Assembly: GCF_900155535.1 (NCBI RefSeq)
Contig: NZ_LT706963.1
Span: forward strand, 431,121 to 465,232
Reading direction: 5' to 3'
Source: Corynebacterium urinipleomorphum
Lineage (GTDB): Bacteria > Actinomycetota > Actinomycetes > Mycobacteriales > Mycobacteriaceae
DNA: 34,112 bases
Below the pieces are notes generated by a model. That model was not told where the DNA came from, made no database searches, and was given only the letters and a program-made list of their open reading frames with translations. This document shows, piece by piece, positions 8,257 to 16,256 of the stretch. A program made the translations under genes and the position numbers. Position 1 is the stretch's first letter. Each line of letters opens with the position of its first letter.

Positions 8257-8843
8257 TGACCGAGAGCACCACTAACTACACGCCGCGTCTGAAGACGCGT
8301 TACAAGGACGAGATCCGCGGCAAGCTCTCCGACGAGTTCGGCTACGAGAACGTCATGCAGATCCCGGGCCTGACCAAGATCGTGGTCAACATGGGTGTCG
8401 GCGACGCTGCCCGTGATTCCAAGATGATCAACGGCGCGCTCGAGGACCTCACCGCGATCACCGGCCAGAAGCCGCAGCTGCGTCGCGCGAAGAAGTCCAT
8501 CGCTAACTTCAAGCTCCGTGAGGGCATGCCGATCGGCGCGAAGGTCACCCTGCGCGGCGACCGCATGTGGGAGTTCTTGGACCGTCTGCTGACGGTTGCT
8601 CTTCCGCGTATCCGCGACTTCCGCGGCCTGTCCGACACGCAGTTCGACGGTAACGGCAACTACACGTTCGGCCTGTCCGAGCAGACGATGTTCTACGAGA
8701 TCGACGTGGACAAGATCGACCGTCCGCGCGGTATGGACATCACCGTTGTCACCACCGCCACCAACGACGAGGAAGCTCGCGCTCTGCTGCGCCACTTCGG
8801 CTTCCCGTTCAAGGACAAGGACGGCAAGATGCAGCGCCCGTAA
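8256..8843 (+). CDS. rplE: 50S ribosomal protein L5
   Basis: 195 residues, slightly longer than the ~180 of the family because of an N-terminal extension. Conserved pieces include [54 protein letters not shown] and the C-terminal [21 protein letters not shown]5 binds 5S rRNA together with L18 and contacts P-site tRNA. In many bacteria rpsN (S14) follows immediately; here the next coding DNA is an IS element on the other strand, beginning 41 bp after the stop, and S14 is not in the window. Confidence 0.97.
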   Translation: MTESTTNYTPRLKTRYKDEIRGKLSDEFGYENVMQIPGLTKIVVNMGVGDAARDSKMINGALEDLTAITGQKPQLRRAKKSIANFKLREGMPIGAKVTLRGDRMWEFLDRLLTVALPRIRDFRGLSDTQFDGNGNYTFGLSEQTMFYEIDVDKIDRPRGMDITVVTTATNDEEARALLRHFGFPFKDKDGKMQRP

Positions 8844-8918
8844 GAGCGCATTCTGCTTGACGACGCCCCTGTGGTTCGGTTTTCTGAACTAGCCCCCGAA
8901 AGTTGGACTGGTTTAATT

Positions 8919-9722
8919 CTAGGCGGTTAGGGGTTCGAGGGCCTGATTCCGATATTGCATCGGGGTCAGGCCCTTGAGTCGTTGTTGGATGCGTTCGGCG
9001 TTGTACCACTGGATGTACTCATCGATAGCCTGAGTGAAATCCGCGACAGTGTCGAAGATTTCGCCGTGGTACATCTCGGTTTTCAGGTGCCCGAAGAAGT
9101 TCTCCATGACCGCGTTGTCGTAGCAGTTGGCTTTACGAGACATCGACTGGACACCACCGTGTTCGTCAATGAGTTTGCGCCAAGTCGAGTGCTGGTACTG
9201 GAAGCCTTGATCGGTATGCATCATCCACCCGGGTTCAGGTGCACACGTCACGATCGCTTTGGTCAAAGATTCGGTGGTAAATGCTGTCGACGGCGATGTA
9301 GCCACGGTGTGGGCGACGATTGAGCGGTCGAACAGGTCCATCACCGGCGACAAGTACACTTTGCGGCCTGCGATTCTGAACTCGGTGACGTCGCTGACAA
9401 AGGCGGTGTTTGGTGCATCCGGGGTGAACTTGCGGTCAAGCTTGTTGTCAGCAATGCGGCTGATCGTCCCGGTGTAGGAAACGTAGGGCCGGCGGCGCCG
9501 GATTTTGGCTTTCAATCCCATCTGGTCCATGAGTTTGTAGACGAGCTTGTGGTTGACCACCCAGCCGTGATTACGCAGGTCCAGCAAAACTCGCCGGTAG
9601 CCGTAGCGATGCTTGTTGCGCTCGAAGCTTTCCCGGATCGCGTGCTTGAGTGCCGTATGCCTATCCGGCTCACCGAGTCGTTTCTGGTGGTAGAAGAACG
9701 TCGACCGCGGGATACCTGCCAC
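8919..9722 (-). CDS. IS3-family transposase OrfB (DDE integrase domain)
   Basis: The 267-residue segment from the first ATG carries HTH_21-like sequence (MAGIPRSTFFYHQKRL) and an rve integrase core with catalytic D111 (FVSDVTEF), D171 (MHTDQGFQYQ) and E207 (NAVMENFFGHLKTE). The 35-residue D-E spacing is the DD(35)E signature. The same frame is open upstream to about 9811 and joins orfA through a -1 frameshift, so the active transposase is most likely OrfAB rather than this segment alone. No stop or lesion is visible. It cuts and joins IS ends via a copy-out circle in this family. Confidence 0.93.
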   Translation of the reverse strand: MAGIPRSTFFYHQKRLGEPDRHTALKHAIRESFERNKHRYGYRRVLLDLRNHGWVVNHKLVYKLMDQMGLKAKIRRRRPYVSYTGTISRIADNKLDRKFTPDAPNTAFVSDVTEFRIAGRKVYLSPVMDLFDRSIVAHTVATSPSTAFTTESLTKAIVTCAPEPGWMMHTDQGFQYQHSTWRKLIDEHGGVQSMSRKANCYDNAVMENFFGHLKTEMYHGEIFDTVADFTQAIDEYIQWYNAERIQQRLKGLTPMQYRNQALEPLTA

Positions 9723-9778
9723 CTCTAGCAGGTACTCCAGGCGGTGGTGCGACTTGAGGATGACGATCGCCTGGACTT

Positions 9779-10261
9779 TCAGGCGGGTCCCTGCTTCCTC
9801 AAGTCCCGCAATTTTTTTAAGTAAGCGTTTTCCGCCTCCAGCCGCGCGATCTGGCGGCGCAGTTTCTCCTCCTCCGTGAGCCTCTTCGGCGCGGACGAGC
9901 CTTTGGGCCTGCCCTTCGACTTCGGTCTTAACGCGTCATCGCCACCTTGGCGCCACTTCAACGACCAGTCTTTGACCAGCTGATCAGAAGACAAGCCAAA
10001 CTCACGCGCAAGATCCATCTTCGTCTCGCCAGCGAGGTGGCGTTCGACAATTTCCTTCTTGACTTCGAACGAGTACTGCCGCTGCGTCGGTTTCTCCACG
10101 AGACATAGCCTGCCATGTAGCTGAAACCGCCGATAGAGCGCGCGCGATGCATATCTCGAAACTCCAACCCTGCGCGCAGCAGCACCAGAACCCATACCCT
10201 GCTCGAAAAGATCAACCAACTGCTCACGCTGGCCCTCACCCAGCGAACTGCGTGCCCTCAA
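9779..10261 (-). CDS. IS3-family OrfA (DNA-binding HTH protein)
   Basis: About 160 residues with two helix-turn-helix regions (around FEQGMGSGAAARRVGVSRY and HLAGETKMDLAREFGLSSD) and a C-terminal leucine-zipper-like stretch (EEKLRRQIARLEAENAYLKK), the usual OrfA architecture. I chose TTG at 10261 because the open frame continues outward into the terminal repeat and would start in the host TTC duplication at 10324, which is unlikely. An ATG at MGSG further in is another option. It binds IS ends and supplies the N-terminus of the OrfAB fusion. Confidence 0.8.
   Translation of the reverse strand: MRARSSLGEGQREQLVDLFEQGMGSGAAARRVGVSRYASRALYRRFQLHGRLCLVEKPTQRQYSFEVKKEIVERHLAGETKMDLAREFGLSSDQLVKDWSLKWRQGGDDALRPKSKGRPKGSSAPKRLTEEEKLRRQIARLEAENAYLKKLRDLRKQGPA
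9812..9818 (-). other. Programmed -1 frameshift site (A7) between orfA and orfB
   Basis: On the minus strand orfA reads TAC TTA AAA AAA TTG. Slippage by -1 on A AAA AAA continues as ATT GCG GGA CTT GAG GAA, entering the orfB frame and giving the typical ...YLKKIAGLEEAG... junction before KVQAIVILKSHHRLEYLLE. This heptamer is a standard IS3-family slippery sequence. Confidence 0.85.
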
Positions 10262-10265
10262 TGAA

Positions 10266-10321
10266 AACTGCTCCCCATTAGTCGATAACTGATTTCTCAG
10301 TCCAACTAATGGGGAGCAGTT
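10266..10321 (-). repeat. 17-bp perfect inverted repeat at the IS right end
   Basis: AACTGCTCCCCATTAGT at 10266-10282 is exactly complementary to the segment at 10305-10321, which is part of the terminal inverted repeat. The loop is 22 bases. In minus-strand RNA this hairpin would end about 5 nt before the proposed TTG start of orfA. It could shield orfA from transcripts entering from outside or mark the end for transposase. Confidence 0.85.
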
Positions 10322-10350
10322 CATTCACCGAGCCCCGGGGGCGTTCGCCT

Positions 10351-11145
10351 TTAGTCCGTGTAGGCGCCGTCTTCGAATGGATCGCGTACGCGGCTGACCA
10401 GTTCGGCTACGGAGTCAAGGATTGTCGTGGGGCGGTAGGGGTAGCGGGCGATCTCGGTGTCGTCGGAAATGCCGGTGCGGACGAGGATGGTGCGCATGCC
10501 GGCCTCGAGGCCAGCTTTGACGTCGGTGTCCATGCGGTCGCCGATCATGACGGTCTGCTCGGAGTGGGCGCCGATGTTATTCAGTGCGGTCCGCATCATC
10601 ACGGGGTTGGGTTTGCCCACGTAGTACGGTTTTCGGCTGGTCATTTCGGTGATCATTGCGGCGACAGCGCCGGTGGCGGGAATGACCCCGTGCGGTCCCG
10701 GCCCGGTCACGTCTGGGTTTGTGGCGATGAACCGGGCGCCATCCTTGATGAGGTTCGCCGCCGTCGAGATCGCCTCAAAAGAGTAAGTGCGGGTCTCTCC
10801 GAGAACCACGAAGTCAGGGTCGGTGTCGGTGAGGATCCAGCCTTGTTCGTGAAGTGCCGTCGTCAAGCCTGCTTCTCCGATGACGTAGGCGCTGGCTTGT
10901 CCTGCTTGCTGGGAGAGAAACCGGGCGGTGGCGGTCGCGGAAGTCCAAATGCGTTCCGGTTCGATGTGGAGGCCCATGCGCACGAGCTTCGCCGAGAGGT
11001 CCCGCGGGGTCTGCATGGAGTTGTTCGTGAGCACCATGAACGGGATTTCTTCTTCGCGCAAGGCGGAGATGAATTCTTCAGCCCCGGGGATAACGGACCC
11101 CTCGCGGTGCAGTACGCCGTCCATGTCGGTCAAATAAGAAATCAT
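10351..11145 (-). CDS. HAD-IIA family hydrolase (NagD-like phosphatase)
   Basis: 264 residues. The HAD motifs are in place: DMDGVL with nucleophile D7 and D9, LTNNS (39-43, motif II), GKPNP with K178, and GDRMDTD with D203 and D208. A C2-type cap sits between motifs II and III. Family members dephosphorylate small sugars, nucleotides or cofactor by-products; the exact substrate is not predictable. An SD-like AAGGAAACCC precedes the ATG. It lies downstream of ldh on the same strand with a 119-bp gap containing a hairpin, so co-transcription is uncertain. The stop is 27 bp from the IS right end. Confidence 0.9.
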   Translation of the reverse strand: MISYLTDMDGVLHREGSVIPGAEEFISALREEEIPFMVLTNNSMQTPRDLSAKLVRMGLHIEPERIWTSATATARFLSQQAGQASAYVIGEAGLTTALHEQGWILTDTDPDFVVLGETRTYSFEAISTAANLIKDGARFIATNPDVTGPGPHGVIPATGAVAAMITEMTSRKPYYVGKPNPVMMRTALNNIGAHSEQTVMIGDRMDTDVKAGLEAGMRTILVRTGISDDTEIARYPYRPTTILDSVAELVSRVRDPFEDGAYTD

Positions 11146-11200
11146 GGGTTTCCTTGTGTCAATCGGGTTCTCAGAGTGCGCGGAGCTCGCTTAACGACGC

Positions 11201-11240
11201 ACCCCCCTGCCCCGCGCTTCTCGCGCAAGGTCAGGGGGGT
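11201..11240 (-). terminator. Hairpin between ldh and the HAD phosphatase gene
   Basis: ACCCCCCTG (11201-11209) pairs with CAGGGGGGT (11232-11240), with an inner GCGC..GCGC stem. It is a strong hairpin shortly after the ldh stop but lacks a U-tract on the minus strand. It may attenuate rather than end transcription. Confidence 0.45.
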
Positions 11241-11264
11241 AAGTGGCATTGCCGGACTGAGTTT

Positions 11265-12269
11265 CTACTCGGCGAGCTCAGCCTGCTTCATCACGTCGCG
11301 AAGGACGTTGGCAGAATGCGTGAACTGCTTCGATTCGGTCTCATCCAAGTGCAGTTCGACGACCTCGCGGATACCCGTGCGATTGATCACGGCAGGGGTA
11401 CCGATGTAGATGTCCTCTTCACCGTACTGCCCCTCGAGCAAGGCGCTGACTGGCAGAACGACATCCTCGTTGTGGAGGACAGCCTCAGTGATGCGTGCCA
11501 AACCGCTGCCGATGCCGAAGCTTGTGGAGCCCTTCGCGCGGATGATGTTGTACGCCGCGTCGCGGGTCTGCTCGAAGATCTCCTCCATCTTGTTGGAAGT
11601 GTTCGGGTCCTGCTCAGCCATGCGCTGCAAACGGGTGCTCAGCGGGACACCTGCTGCGGAACCGGAGGAGACGACTGCGAGCTCGGTGTCTCCGTGCTCA
11701 CCGACCACGTACGCGTGAACAGATGTCGCGCTGACGCCGAAGTACTCCCCGAGAGCGTGGCGGTAGCGTGCGGTGTCTAGCACCGTGCCGGAGCCGATGA
11801 CCTGATTGGACGGGAGTCCGGAGAACTGCCAGGTTGCGTAGGAGAGAACGTCGACCGGGTTGGTAGCCACGACGAAAATACCGTTGAAGTCGTGCGCCAT
11901 GACCTCGTCGACAATGGACTTGAAGATCTTGACGTTGCGTCCGACCAGCTCGAGGCGCGTCTCACCGTCGCGCTGCGCGACACCGGCACAGTTGACCACG
12001 ATCGCCGCGTCACGGCAGTCTTCGTAGGTGCCAACGGTGACGCGGGTGTTGTGACCCGACCACGGCACAGCGTGGTTCAGGTCCTGTACGTGACCCCAGG
12101 TCTTCTCCTCGTTGAGGTCGATGATGGCCAGGTGATCGCAGAGGCCTTGGTTGACTACGGCGTATGCGTAGGCCATGCCGACGTCGCCGGCGCCGATCAG
12201 GACGATCTTGTTTCCTGCGGTGGGGGTGTCGGTTGTTTCGACGGTGTGTGATGCGTTCGGATGGATCAT
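11265..12269 (-). CDS. ldh: L-lactate dehydrogenase
   Basis: 334 residues of the NAD-dependent LDH/MDH fold. Visible parts are the Rossmann glycine motif GAGDVG (26-31), D51 that binds the NAD ribose, the active-site loop AQRDGETR with Q99 (lactate rather than malate specificity) and substrate-binding R105, VLDTARYR (164-171) and GEHGD with catalytic H192. The enzyme reduces pyruvate to L-lactate in the cytosol, recycling NADH when oxygen is short. The N-terminus is ~15 residues longer than typical. The start at 12269 is supported by AAGGAGCATCA upstream. On the minus strand TAGGGT about 40 bp upstream is a possible -10 box. Confidence 0.96.
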   Translation of the reverse strand: MIHPNASHTVETTDTPTAGNKIVLIGAGDVGMAYAYAVVNQGLCDHLAIIDLNEEKTWGHVQDLNHAVPWSGHNTRVTVGTYEDCRDAAIVVNCAGVAQRDGETRLELVGRNVKIFKSIVDEVMAHDFNGIFVVATNPVDVLSYATWQFSGLPSNQVIGSGTVLDTARYRHALGEYFGVSATSVHAYVVGEHGDTELAVVSSGSAAGVPLSTRLQRMAEQDPNTSNKMEEIFEQTRDAAYNIIRAKGSTSFGIGSGLARITEAVLHNEDVVLPVSALLEGQYGEEDIYIGTPAVINRTGIREVVELHLDETESKQFTHSANVLRDVMKQAELAE

Positions 12270-12353
12270 TGATGCTCCTTCGCTTTTTTTCGCTGCTTCT
12301 GCAGCCTTAGCACCGACCCTAGCCCCAGATGTCTGATTGTGCCCGTTTGCGAG

Positions 12354-12362
12354 TTATCCACA
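12354..12362 (+). promoter_or_regulatory. Single perfect DnaA-box sequence TTATCCACA
   Basis: The consensus DnaA 9-mer lies in the divergent gap between ldh and the DUF2786-like gene. It is isolated, so it is not an origin. It could be a DnaA-controlled regulatory site or a chance match. Confidence 0.4.
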
Positions 12363-12408
12363 GGGCGGTGTTCGAATGCGGCCGGTGTGGGTTCGCGGGG
12401 GCGCTAGA

Positions 12409-12414
12409 TATAAC
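12409..12414 (+). promoter_or_regulatory. Putative -10 box of the DUF2786-like gene
   Basis: TATAAC lies 38 bp before the ATG at 12452, giving a leader of ~30 nt with the SD AGGGAG at 12441-12446. The -35 region is not recognisable. Confidence 0.45.
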
Positions 12415-12451
12415 GGCGTACCTTCCACATACAGAATTCAAGGGAGAAAAG

Positions 12452-13177
12452 ATGGGTACCGCTCACATTGAAAAGATTAAAGAACGAGTTCAGAAGCTTC
12501 TTAACCAGGCTGCGGACCGGGCCGGCACCGCGGAGGGAGAGGTCTTCTACCAAAAGGCCTTCGACCTGATGGCCACGTACGGGTTTGAAGAACGGGACCT
12601 GCATAACCCGTCTGAGGATGACGAGGTGATAATGCGCACATTTCCGCTCGGCGGCTCGTACACGGACATGCAAGCGTCGTTATTGCTGCAACTGTGTTCT
12701 GCTTTGCACTGCATGGGGTACATGGAAGGCAGACGCGGCTCTAGAACGGTGTCGACCGTGATCGTCTTCGGTCTACGGCGACACATGGAACGGGTGGAGA
12801 TGCTGTTCGGGGTGTTGAATCCGCAGATGGCTGCCGGTGCCCGGAACATCAATGGAAGCCGCGCGCTCGGCATCGCAACAGTGGTGGCTCGCCGGTCCTA
12901 CATGAGCGGATTCATCAGTGTCGTCGCCGATAGGTTGCACGCGGCTGAGGGGTCTGTCGCCGCCGGGAAGAACGAATACGCCCTCGCGTTGATGGACGAC
13001 CAAGAGAAAGCTCAGGATGCCATGGATGCCTTCGCTGCGGAGCAGGGGATTGAGTTCAGCAACCGGTCATCAAGGGCATCGGTGGACGCGGCTTCCTTTC
13101 TCCGGGGTGCACATGCCGGGCAGCACAGCGATCTCGGCCAGACACGGGTGCGCGCGAGGCCGGCGTTGCCCTGTTAG
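12452..13177 (+). CDS. DUF2786-like cytosolic protein of unknown function
   Basis: 241 residues from ATG 12452, chosen because AGGGAGAAAAG precedes it; the frame is open 123 bases further up, across the predicted promoter. The N-terminal ~45 residues (IKERVQKLLNQAADRAGTAEGEVFYQKAFDLMATYGFEERDL) match the DUF2786 pattern of a helical module with an ageing KLL..A....EAE.A..KA..LM..Y plan. The middle (VSTVIVFGLRRHMERVEMLFGVL) resembles the region following DUF2786 in phage and host proteins. There is no signal peptide or membrane segment. The function is unknown. It is divergent from ldh and in the same direction as the secreted protein downstream, 178 bp away. Confidence 0.7.
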   Translation: MGTAHIEKIKERVQKLLNQAADRAGTAEGEVFYQKAFDLMATYGFEERDLHNPSEDDEVIMRTFPLGGSYTDMQASLLLQLCSALHCMGYMEGRRGSRTVSTVIVFGLRRHMERVEMLFGVLNPQMAAGARNINGSRALGIATVVARRSYMSGFISVVADRLHAAEGSVAAGKNEYALALMDDQEKAQDAMDAFAAEQGIEFSNRSSRASVDAASFLRGAHAGQHSDLGQTRVRARPALPC

Positions 13178-13276
13178 AAGGGGAGCTGCGCCAAGGGGTT
13201 GGCGTACCCGGTGAGGGAGAAATTTGAACGGTGGTCGACGCACCGCCGAAGCATTGGTGAATTCGCGAGTCTGAGC

Positions 13277-13304
13277 TTGCAGTTCTTCCTGGACTTTTTA
13301 GGCT
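13277..13304 (+). promoter_or_regulatory. Putative promoter of the phytase-like gene
   Basis: TTGCAG (13277-13282) and TAGGCT (13299-13304) are spaced by 16 bp and lie about 50 bp before the ATG at 13356, which has the SD GCAGGAG. The remaining 13178-13276 shows nothing else of note. Confidence 0.5.
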
Positions 13305-13355
13305 GGTGTCATACACGACGGTGATGTCACTTCCGCTGATTCTGCAGGAGAAATC

Positions 13356-14717
13356 ATGTCTCGTTCCGCACGTTCGACCGGCCGCCGCCCGATGCAGGCG
13401 GTGCTCGCGCTCTCTGTTGCTGTCGCGCTCGCTGTGAATCCTGCCCCGGCGGTGGCGAGTGGAGGGCTTCCTGGCGCGCAACTTGCGACGGCGCCTGCGC
13501 CGGCACCTGCTCCAGCTGCCTTGAACTGGTCCGACCTGGTTCACCGTGAGATCGTGGTCGGTGGAGTGAAGGTCCCTATTCCTGCCGCGATCGCTGGTAT
13601 CGCCGCTGCCGCGGCGGTGCTCGGTGGATTGAGCGTTGTGGTCCTCCACGCGGTGGCTGGGGTTCTGCCTCCGTTGCCCTCGGCGGGCTCTTCTCAGGCT
13701 GGGTCGTCGGAGCAGGACGTTCCTGGGGTAGGTGGCAATACTGCTCCGGGGGTGGCGGGCCCCGGGGAGTACGCCAACCGGTTCGATTTCAGCGCGGCCA
13801 ACACCGACCCCGCCGTTGGCGGTTTCAGCGGTATCGACCAGGTAGGGCCGGGCAGCTACATCGTGCTTTCCGATGATAAAGGCGAACACGGTCCTGTCCG
13901 CGCGTACCATTTCTCCACCGCTGATCACGAGACCTTCACGCCGGCGGGAGTAGTCGAATTCACGGACGTGCACGGCACCCCGTACACGGAGTACATGGAC
14001 CCTGAAGAGATCCGTGTCCTGCCTAACGGAAATTTCCTCTGGACCACGGAAGGCAGCGGCAAACTCGGGAAAATTGTGGCTCCACAGCTTATCGAGTCGA
14101 CTCCGGACGGAAAAGAGGTTCGCAGGATCGACGTTCCCAAGTACCACGTGCCTAATGGATTCTCCACGCGCGGTATCCACCACAACAACGGTCCGGAGGG
14201 CATGACTTTGCTTGATGACGGGCGGACTGCGGTGACGATCGAAGAAAATTCGCTTGCCCAGGACGGTCGGAAGACCTCGGCTAAGCACTCCTCGCTGAAC
14301 CGCATTACTTTCTACGATCTGGAAAGCGGGCGGTCGACGAAAGAATTCGTTGTGCGCGTGAATGCAGGCCGTGGTGCGACATCTCTTCTCGCGGACGAAG
14401 ATGGTGAGCTCTACATGCTGGAACGGGGCTTCTTCAAAGACCTCGGCGAGAACGGGGAGAACAAGGCCGAGATCTACAAACTTGATTTGAGCGGCGCCGA
14501 CGATGTACTGGGCAAAAAGGCTTTGAACGGCACGGAAAAGATGGCATCGAAGAGTCTTGTGTTCGACTTTGCCTCCAAGCGTCCGCACCCGGACAACACT
14601 GAGGGGCTCGCTTGGGGGCCGCGGTCGTCGGATGGGCGCCGCTTAATGATTGTTGTCACCGACAACAATCTCAGCGACTCCCAGAAGACGTATTTCCACA
14701 GTGTCCTCGTGCCGTAA
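13356..14717 (+). CDS. Secreted phytase/esterase-like beta-propeller protein
   Basis: 453 residues. An Arg-rich start and hydrophobic run (AVLALSVAVALAV, ending AVASG near residue 36) form a Sec signal peptide. An Ala/Pro-rich linker and a second hydrophobic helix (~75-103) follow, which may anchor the protein. Residues ~138-450 resemble the 'esterase-like activity of phytase' domain: GFSGIDQVGPGSYIVLSDD at the start, MDPEEIRVLPNGNFLWTTEG, and NTEGLAWGP near the end. Such proteins are six-bladed propellers thought to act on phosphoesters outside the cell; the substrate is not predictable. It is the last gene before the 583-bp leader of rpsH. Confidence 0.78.
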   Translation: MSRSARSTGRRPMQAVLALSVAVALAVNPAPAVASGGLPGAQLATAPAPAPAPAALNWSDLVHREIVVGGVKVPIPAAIAGIAAAAAVLGGLSVVVLHAVAGVLPPLPSAGSSQAGSSEQDVPGVGGNTAPGVAGPGEYANRFDFSAANTDPAVGGFSGIDQVGPGSYIVLSDDKGEHGPVRAYHFSTADHETFTPAGVVEFTDVHGTPYTEYMDPEEIRVLPNGNFLWTTEGSGKLGKIVAPQLIESTPDGKEVRRIDVPKYHVPNGFSTRGIHHNNGPEGMTLLDDGRTAVTIEENSLAQDGRKTSAKHSSLNRITFYDLESGRSTKEFVVRVNAGRGATSLLADEDGELYMLERGFFKDLGENGENKAEIYKLDLSGADDVLGKKALNGTEKMASKSLVFDFASKRPHPDNTEGLAWGPRSSDGRRLMIVVTDNNLSDSQKTYFHSVLVP

Positions 14718-15300
14718 ACGGACTGGTGCTGGGCGCTACCGCGACGAGCGGACGGTGAGAGCAAGGACTGCAGTGCCGATGCGCATCCCGTTCAGTGGGA
14801 TTACCGTCGCTCGTCGTGCCATGGTCTCACCCTAAAGACCACGATTTCGCGGTGTGGGCAGTCTCCGAATCCCTTTAGAAAATAGTGTTCCTTTACCTAC
14901 GTTTAGGGGTGAAATTAAGATCTGCGTGCTCGGGACTGGAAAAGCGGGGGCACGGTGACGTCGATAAGCAATTTGTGCTTTCTCCGCGCTGACCTGTATG
15001 GTTGACCAACGGTTCTGCGCGCGTGGCATGCGTGCGCCAGATCCGCATTGAACGTATACATCCAACTTTGTTGCAGGCCCCCCGCCGAAATGCGGACCGT
15101 ATGAAGGGTGGCGGCGAGCACCTTCCGTTACTGAGCGGTAAGGAGCGCCACTGTTTGAGTTCACGTTTTCGCTGTTCAAGCGTGTGAGAACTCGTAGTAG
15201 CCCCCGACAGAACACACGGATAACGCGTGTCCAATGCCCTTGCTGGCAGATGGGCCAGGTGGGTTACGGGAACCGCAACGAGAAAGGTAAACGGTCAACC
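14718..15300 (+). promoter_or_regulatory. Long non-coding region and leader upstream of rpsH
   Basis: No convincing gene is seen. The first part holds an inverted repeat, CGACGAGCG-G-ACGGT (14742-14756) against ACCGTCGCTCGTCG (14803-14816), with outer GGTGAGA/TCTCACC arms; it may end transcription of the phytase-like gene. Further on is a promoter-like pair at 14973-15002, giving a ~290-nt leader to rpsH. The last 20 bases carry GAGAAAGG as SD. The leader length would allow ribosomal protein feedback control, which I infer but cannot show. Confidence 0.5.
14973..15002 (+). promoter_or_regulatory. Putative promoter of rpsH-rplO
   Basis: TTGTGC (14973-14978) and TATGGT (14997-15002) are separated by 18 bp. 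TATGGT is a good corynebacterial -10. Transcription would begin near 15009. Confidence 0.5.
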
Positions 15301-15699
15301 ATGACCATGACAGATCCCATTGCGGACATGCTGTCTCGCGTGCGCAACGCAAACAATGCGCACCACGAGAACGTGTCCATGCCCTCCTCGAAGTTGAAGG
15401 TCAACATCGCGGAGATCCTCAAGCAGGAGGGCTACATCGCTGACTACAAGGTTGAGGACGAGAAGGTCGGCAAGACCCTCACCCTCGACCTGAAGTACGG
15501 CCCGTCCCGTCAGGCCTCTATCGCTGGCCTGCGTCGCGTGTCCAAGCCTGGTCTGCGTGTTTACGCGAAGTCCAACGACCTGCCGCAGGTTCTCGGCGGC
15601 CTGGGTGTGGCCATCATCTCCACGTCCCACGGCCTGCTCACGGACCGCCAGGCCCACGAGAAGGGTGTAGGTGGGGAAGTCCTCGCCTACGTCTGGTAA
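15301..15699 (+). CDS. rpsH: 30S ribosomal protein S8
   Basis: 132 residues from ATG 15301, giving the family N-terminus [18 protein letters not shown]; the frame is open upstream but only this start fits. Other S8 marks are [34 protein letters not shown] and the C-terminal [23 protein letters not shown]8 binds the central domain of 16S rRNA and, in E. coli, represses the spc operon by binding its mRNA. Here it heads the second spc segment, far from rplE, so any such feedback would have to act on this leader instead. Confidence 0.97.
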   Translation: MTMTDPIADMLSRVRNANNAHHENVSMPSSKLKVNIAEILKQEGYIADYKVEDEKVGKTLTLDLKYGPSRQASIAGLRRVSKPGLRVYAKSNDLPQVLGGLGVAIISTSHGLLTDRQAHEKGVGGEVLAYVW

Positions 15700-15716
15700 A
15701 GGGAGGTTGAACACAT

Positions 15717-16253
15717 ATGTCTCGTGTAGGTAACGCACCTATCGCTATCCCCAACGGTGTTGAGACCAAGATCGACGGCCAGCACGTTGAGGTGAAGGGC
15801 CCGAAGGGCACCCTCACCGTCGATGTCCCGGAGCCGATCACCGCTGCCGTTGAAGAGAACCAGATCGTGGTTTCTCGTCCGAACGACCACCGCGACAACC
15901 GCTCGCTCCACGGTCTGTCCCGCTCGCTGATCAACAACTGTGTCGTCGGCGTGACTGAGGGCTACAAGATCAACATGGAGATCTTCGGCGTCGGCTACCG
16001 CGTCCAGCTGAAGGGCAAGAACCTCGAGTTCTCCCTCGGTTACTCGCACCCGATCCTCATTGAGGCTCCGGAGGGCATCACATTCGCCGTTGACGGCAAC
16101 ACCAAGCTCTCCATCGAAGGCATTGATAAGCAGCAGGTTGGCCAGATCGCCGCGAACATCCGCCGCCTCCGCAAGGATGACCCGTACAAGGGTAAGGGCA
16201 TCCGCTACGAGGGCGAGCAGATTCGCCGCAAGGTCGGAAAGACGGGTAAGTAA
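15717..16253 (+). CDS. rplF: 50S ribosomal protein L6
   Basis: 178 residues with the duplicated L6 fold and the signature [33 protein letters not shown] at the end (PYKGKGIRY is diagnostic). L6 binds 23S rRNA helix 97 near the sarcin-ricin loop and the factor-binding site. An SD GGGAGG is placed 10 bp before the ATG, 17 bp after the rpsH stop. rplR begins 3 bp after its stop. Confidence 0.98.
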   Translation: MSRVGNAPIAIPNGVETKIDGQHVEVKGPKGTLTVDVPEPITAAVEENQIVVSRPNDHRDNRSLHGLSRSLINNCVVGVTEGYKINMEIFGVGYRVQLKGKNLEFSLGYSHPILIEAPEGITFAVDGNTKLSIEGIDKQQVGQIAANIRRLRKDDPYKGKGIRYEGEQIRRKVGKTGK

Positions 16254-16256
16254 TCC

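Larger units (their letters stand above)
8885..10323 (-). mobile_element. Complete IS3-family insertion sequence
   Basis: 1439 bp with imperfect terminal inverted repeats that both read TGAACT...CCCC...AGTTGGACTG from the outside (20 of 26 positions identical by eye) and start with TG / end with CA. The triplet TTC flanks it on both sides (8882-8884 and 10324-10326), fitting the 3-4 bp target duplications of IS3 elements. It carries orfA and orfB in overlapping frames with an A7 slippery run. All parts look intact, so it may still be active. It sits between rplE and the HAD phosphatase gene, in minus orientation. Confidence 0.92.

Noticed and set aside
8844..8884. Possible rpsN (S14) remnant after rplE
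   Set aside because: Only 41 bases lie before the IS and none read as S14; after the IS the next DNA is the HAD gene.
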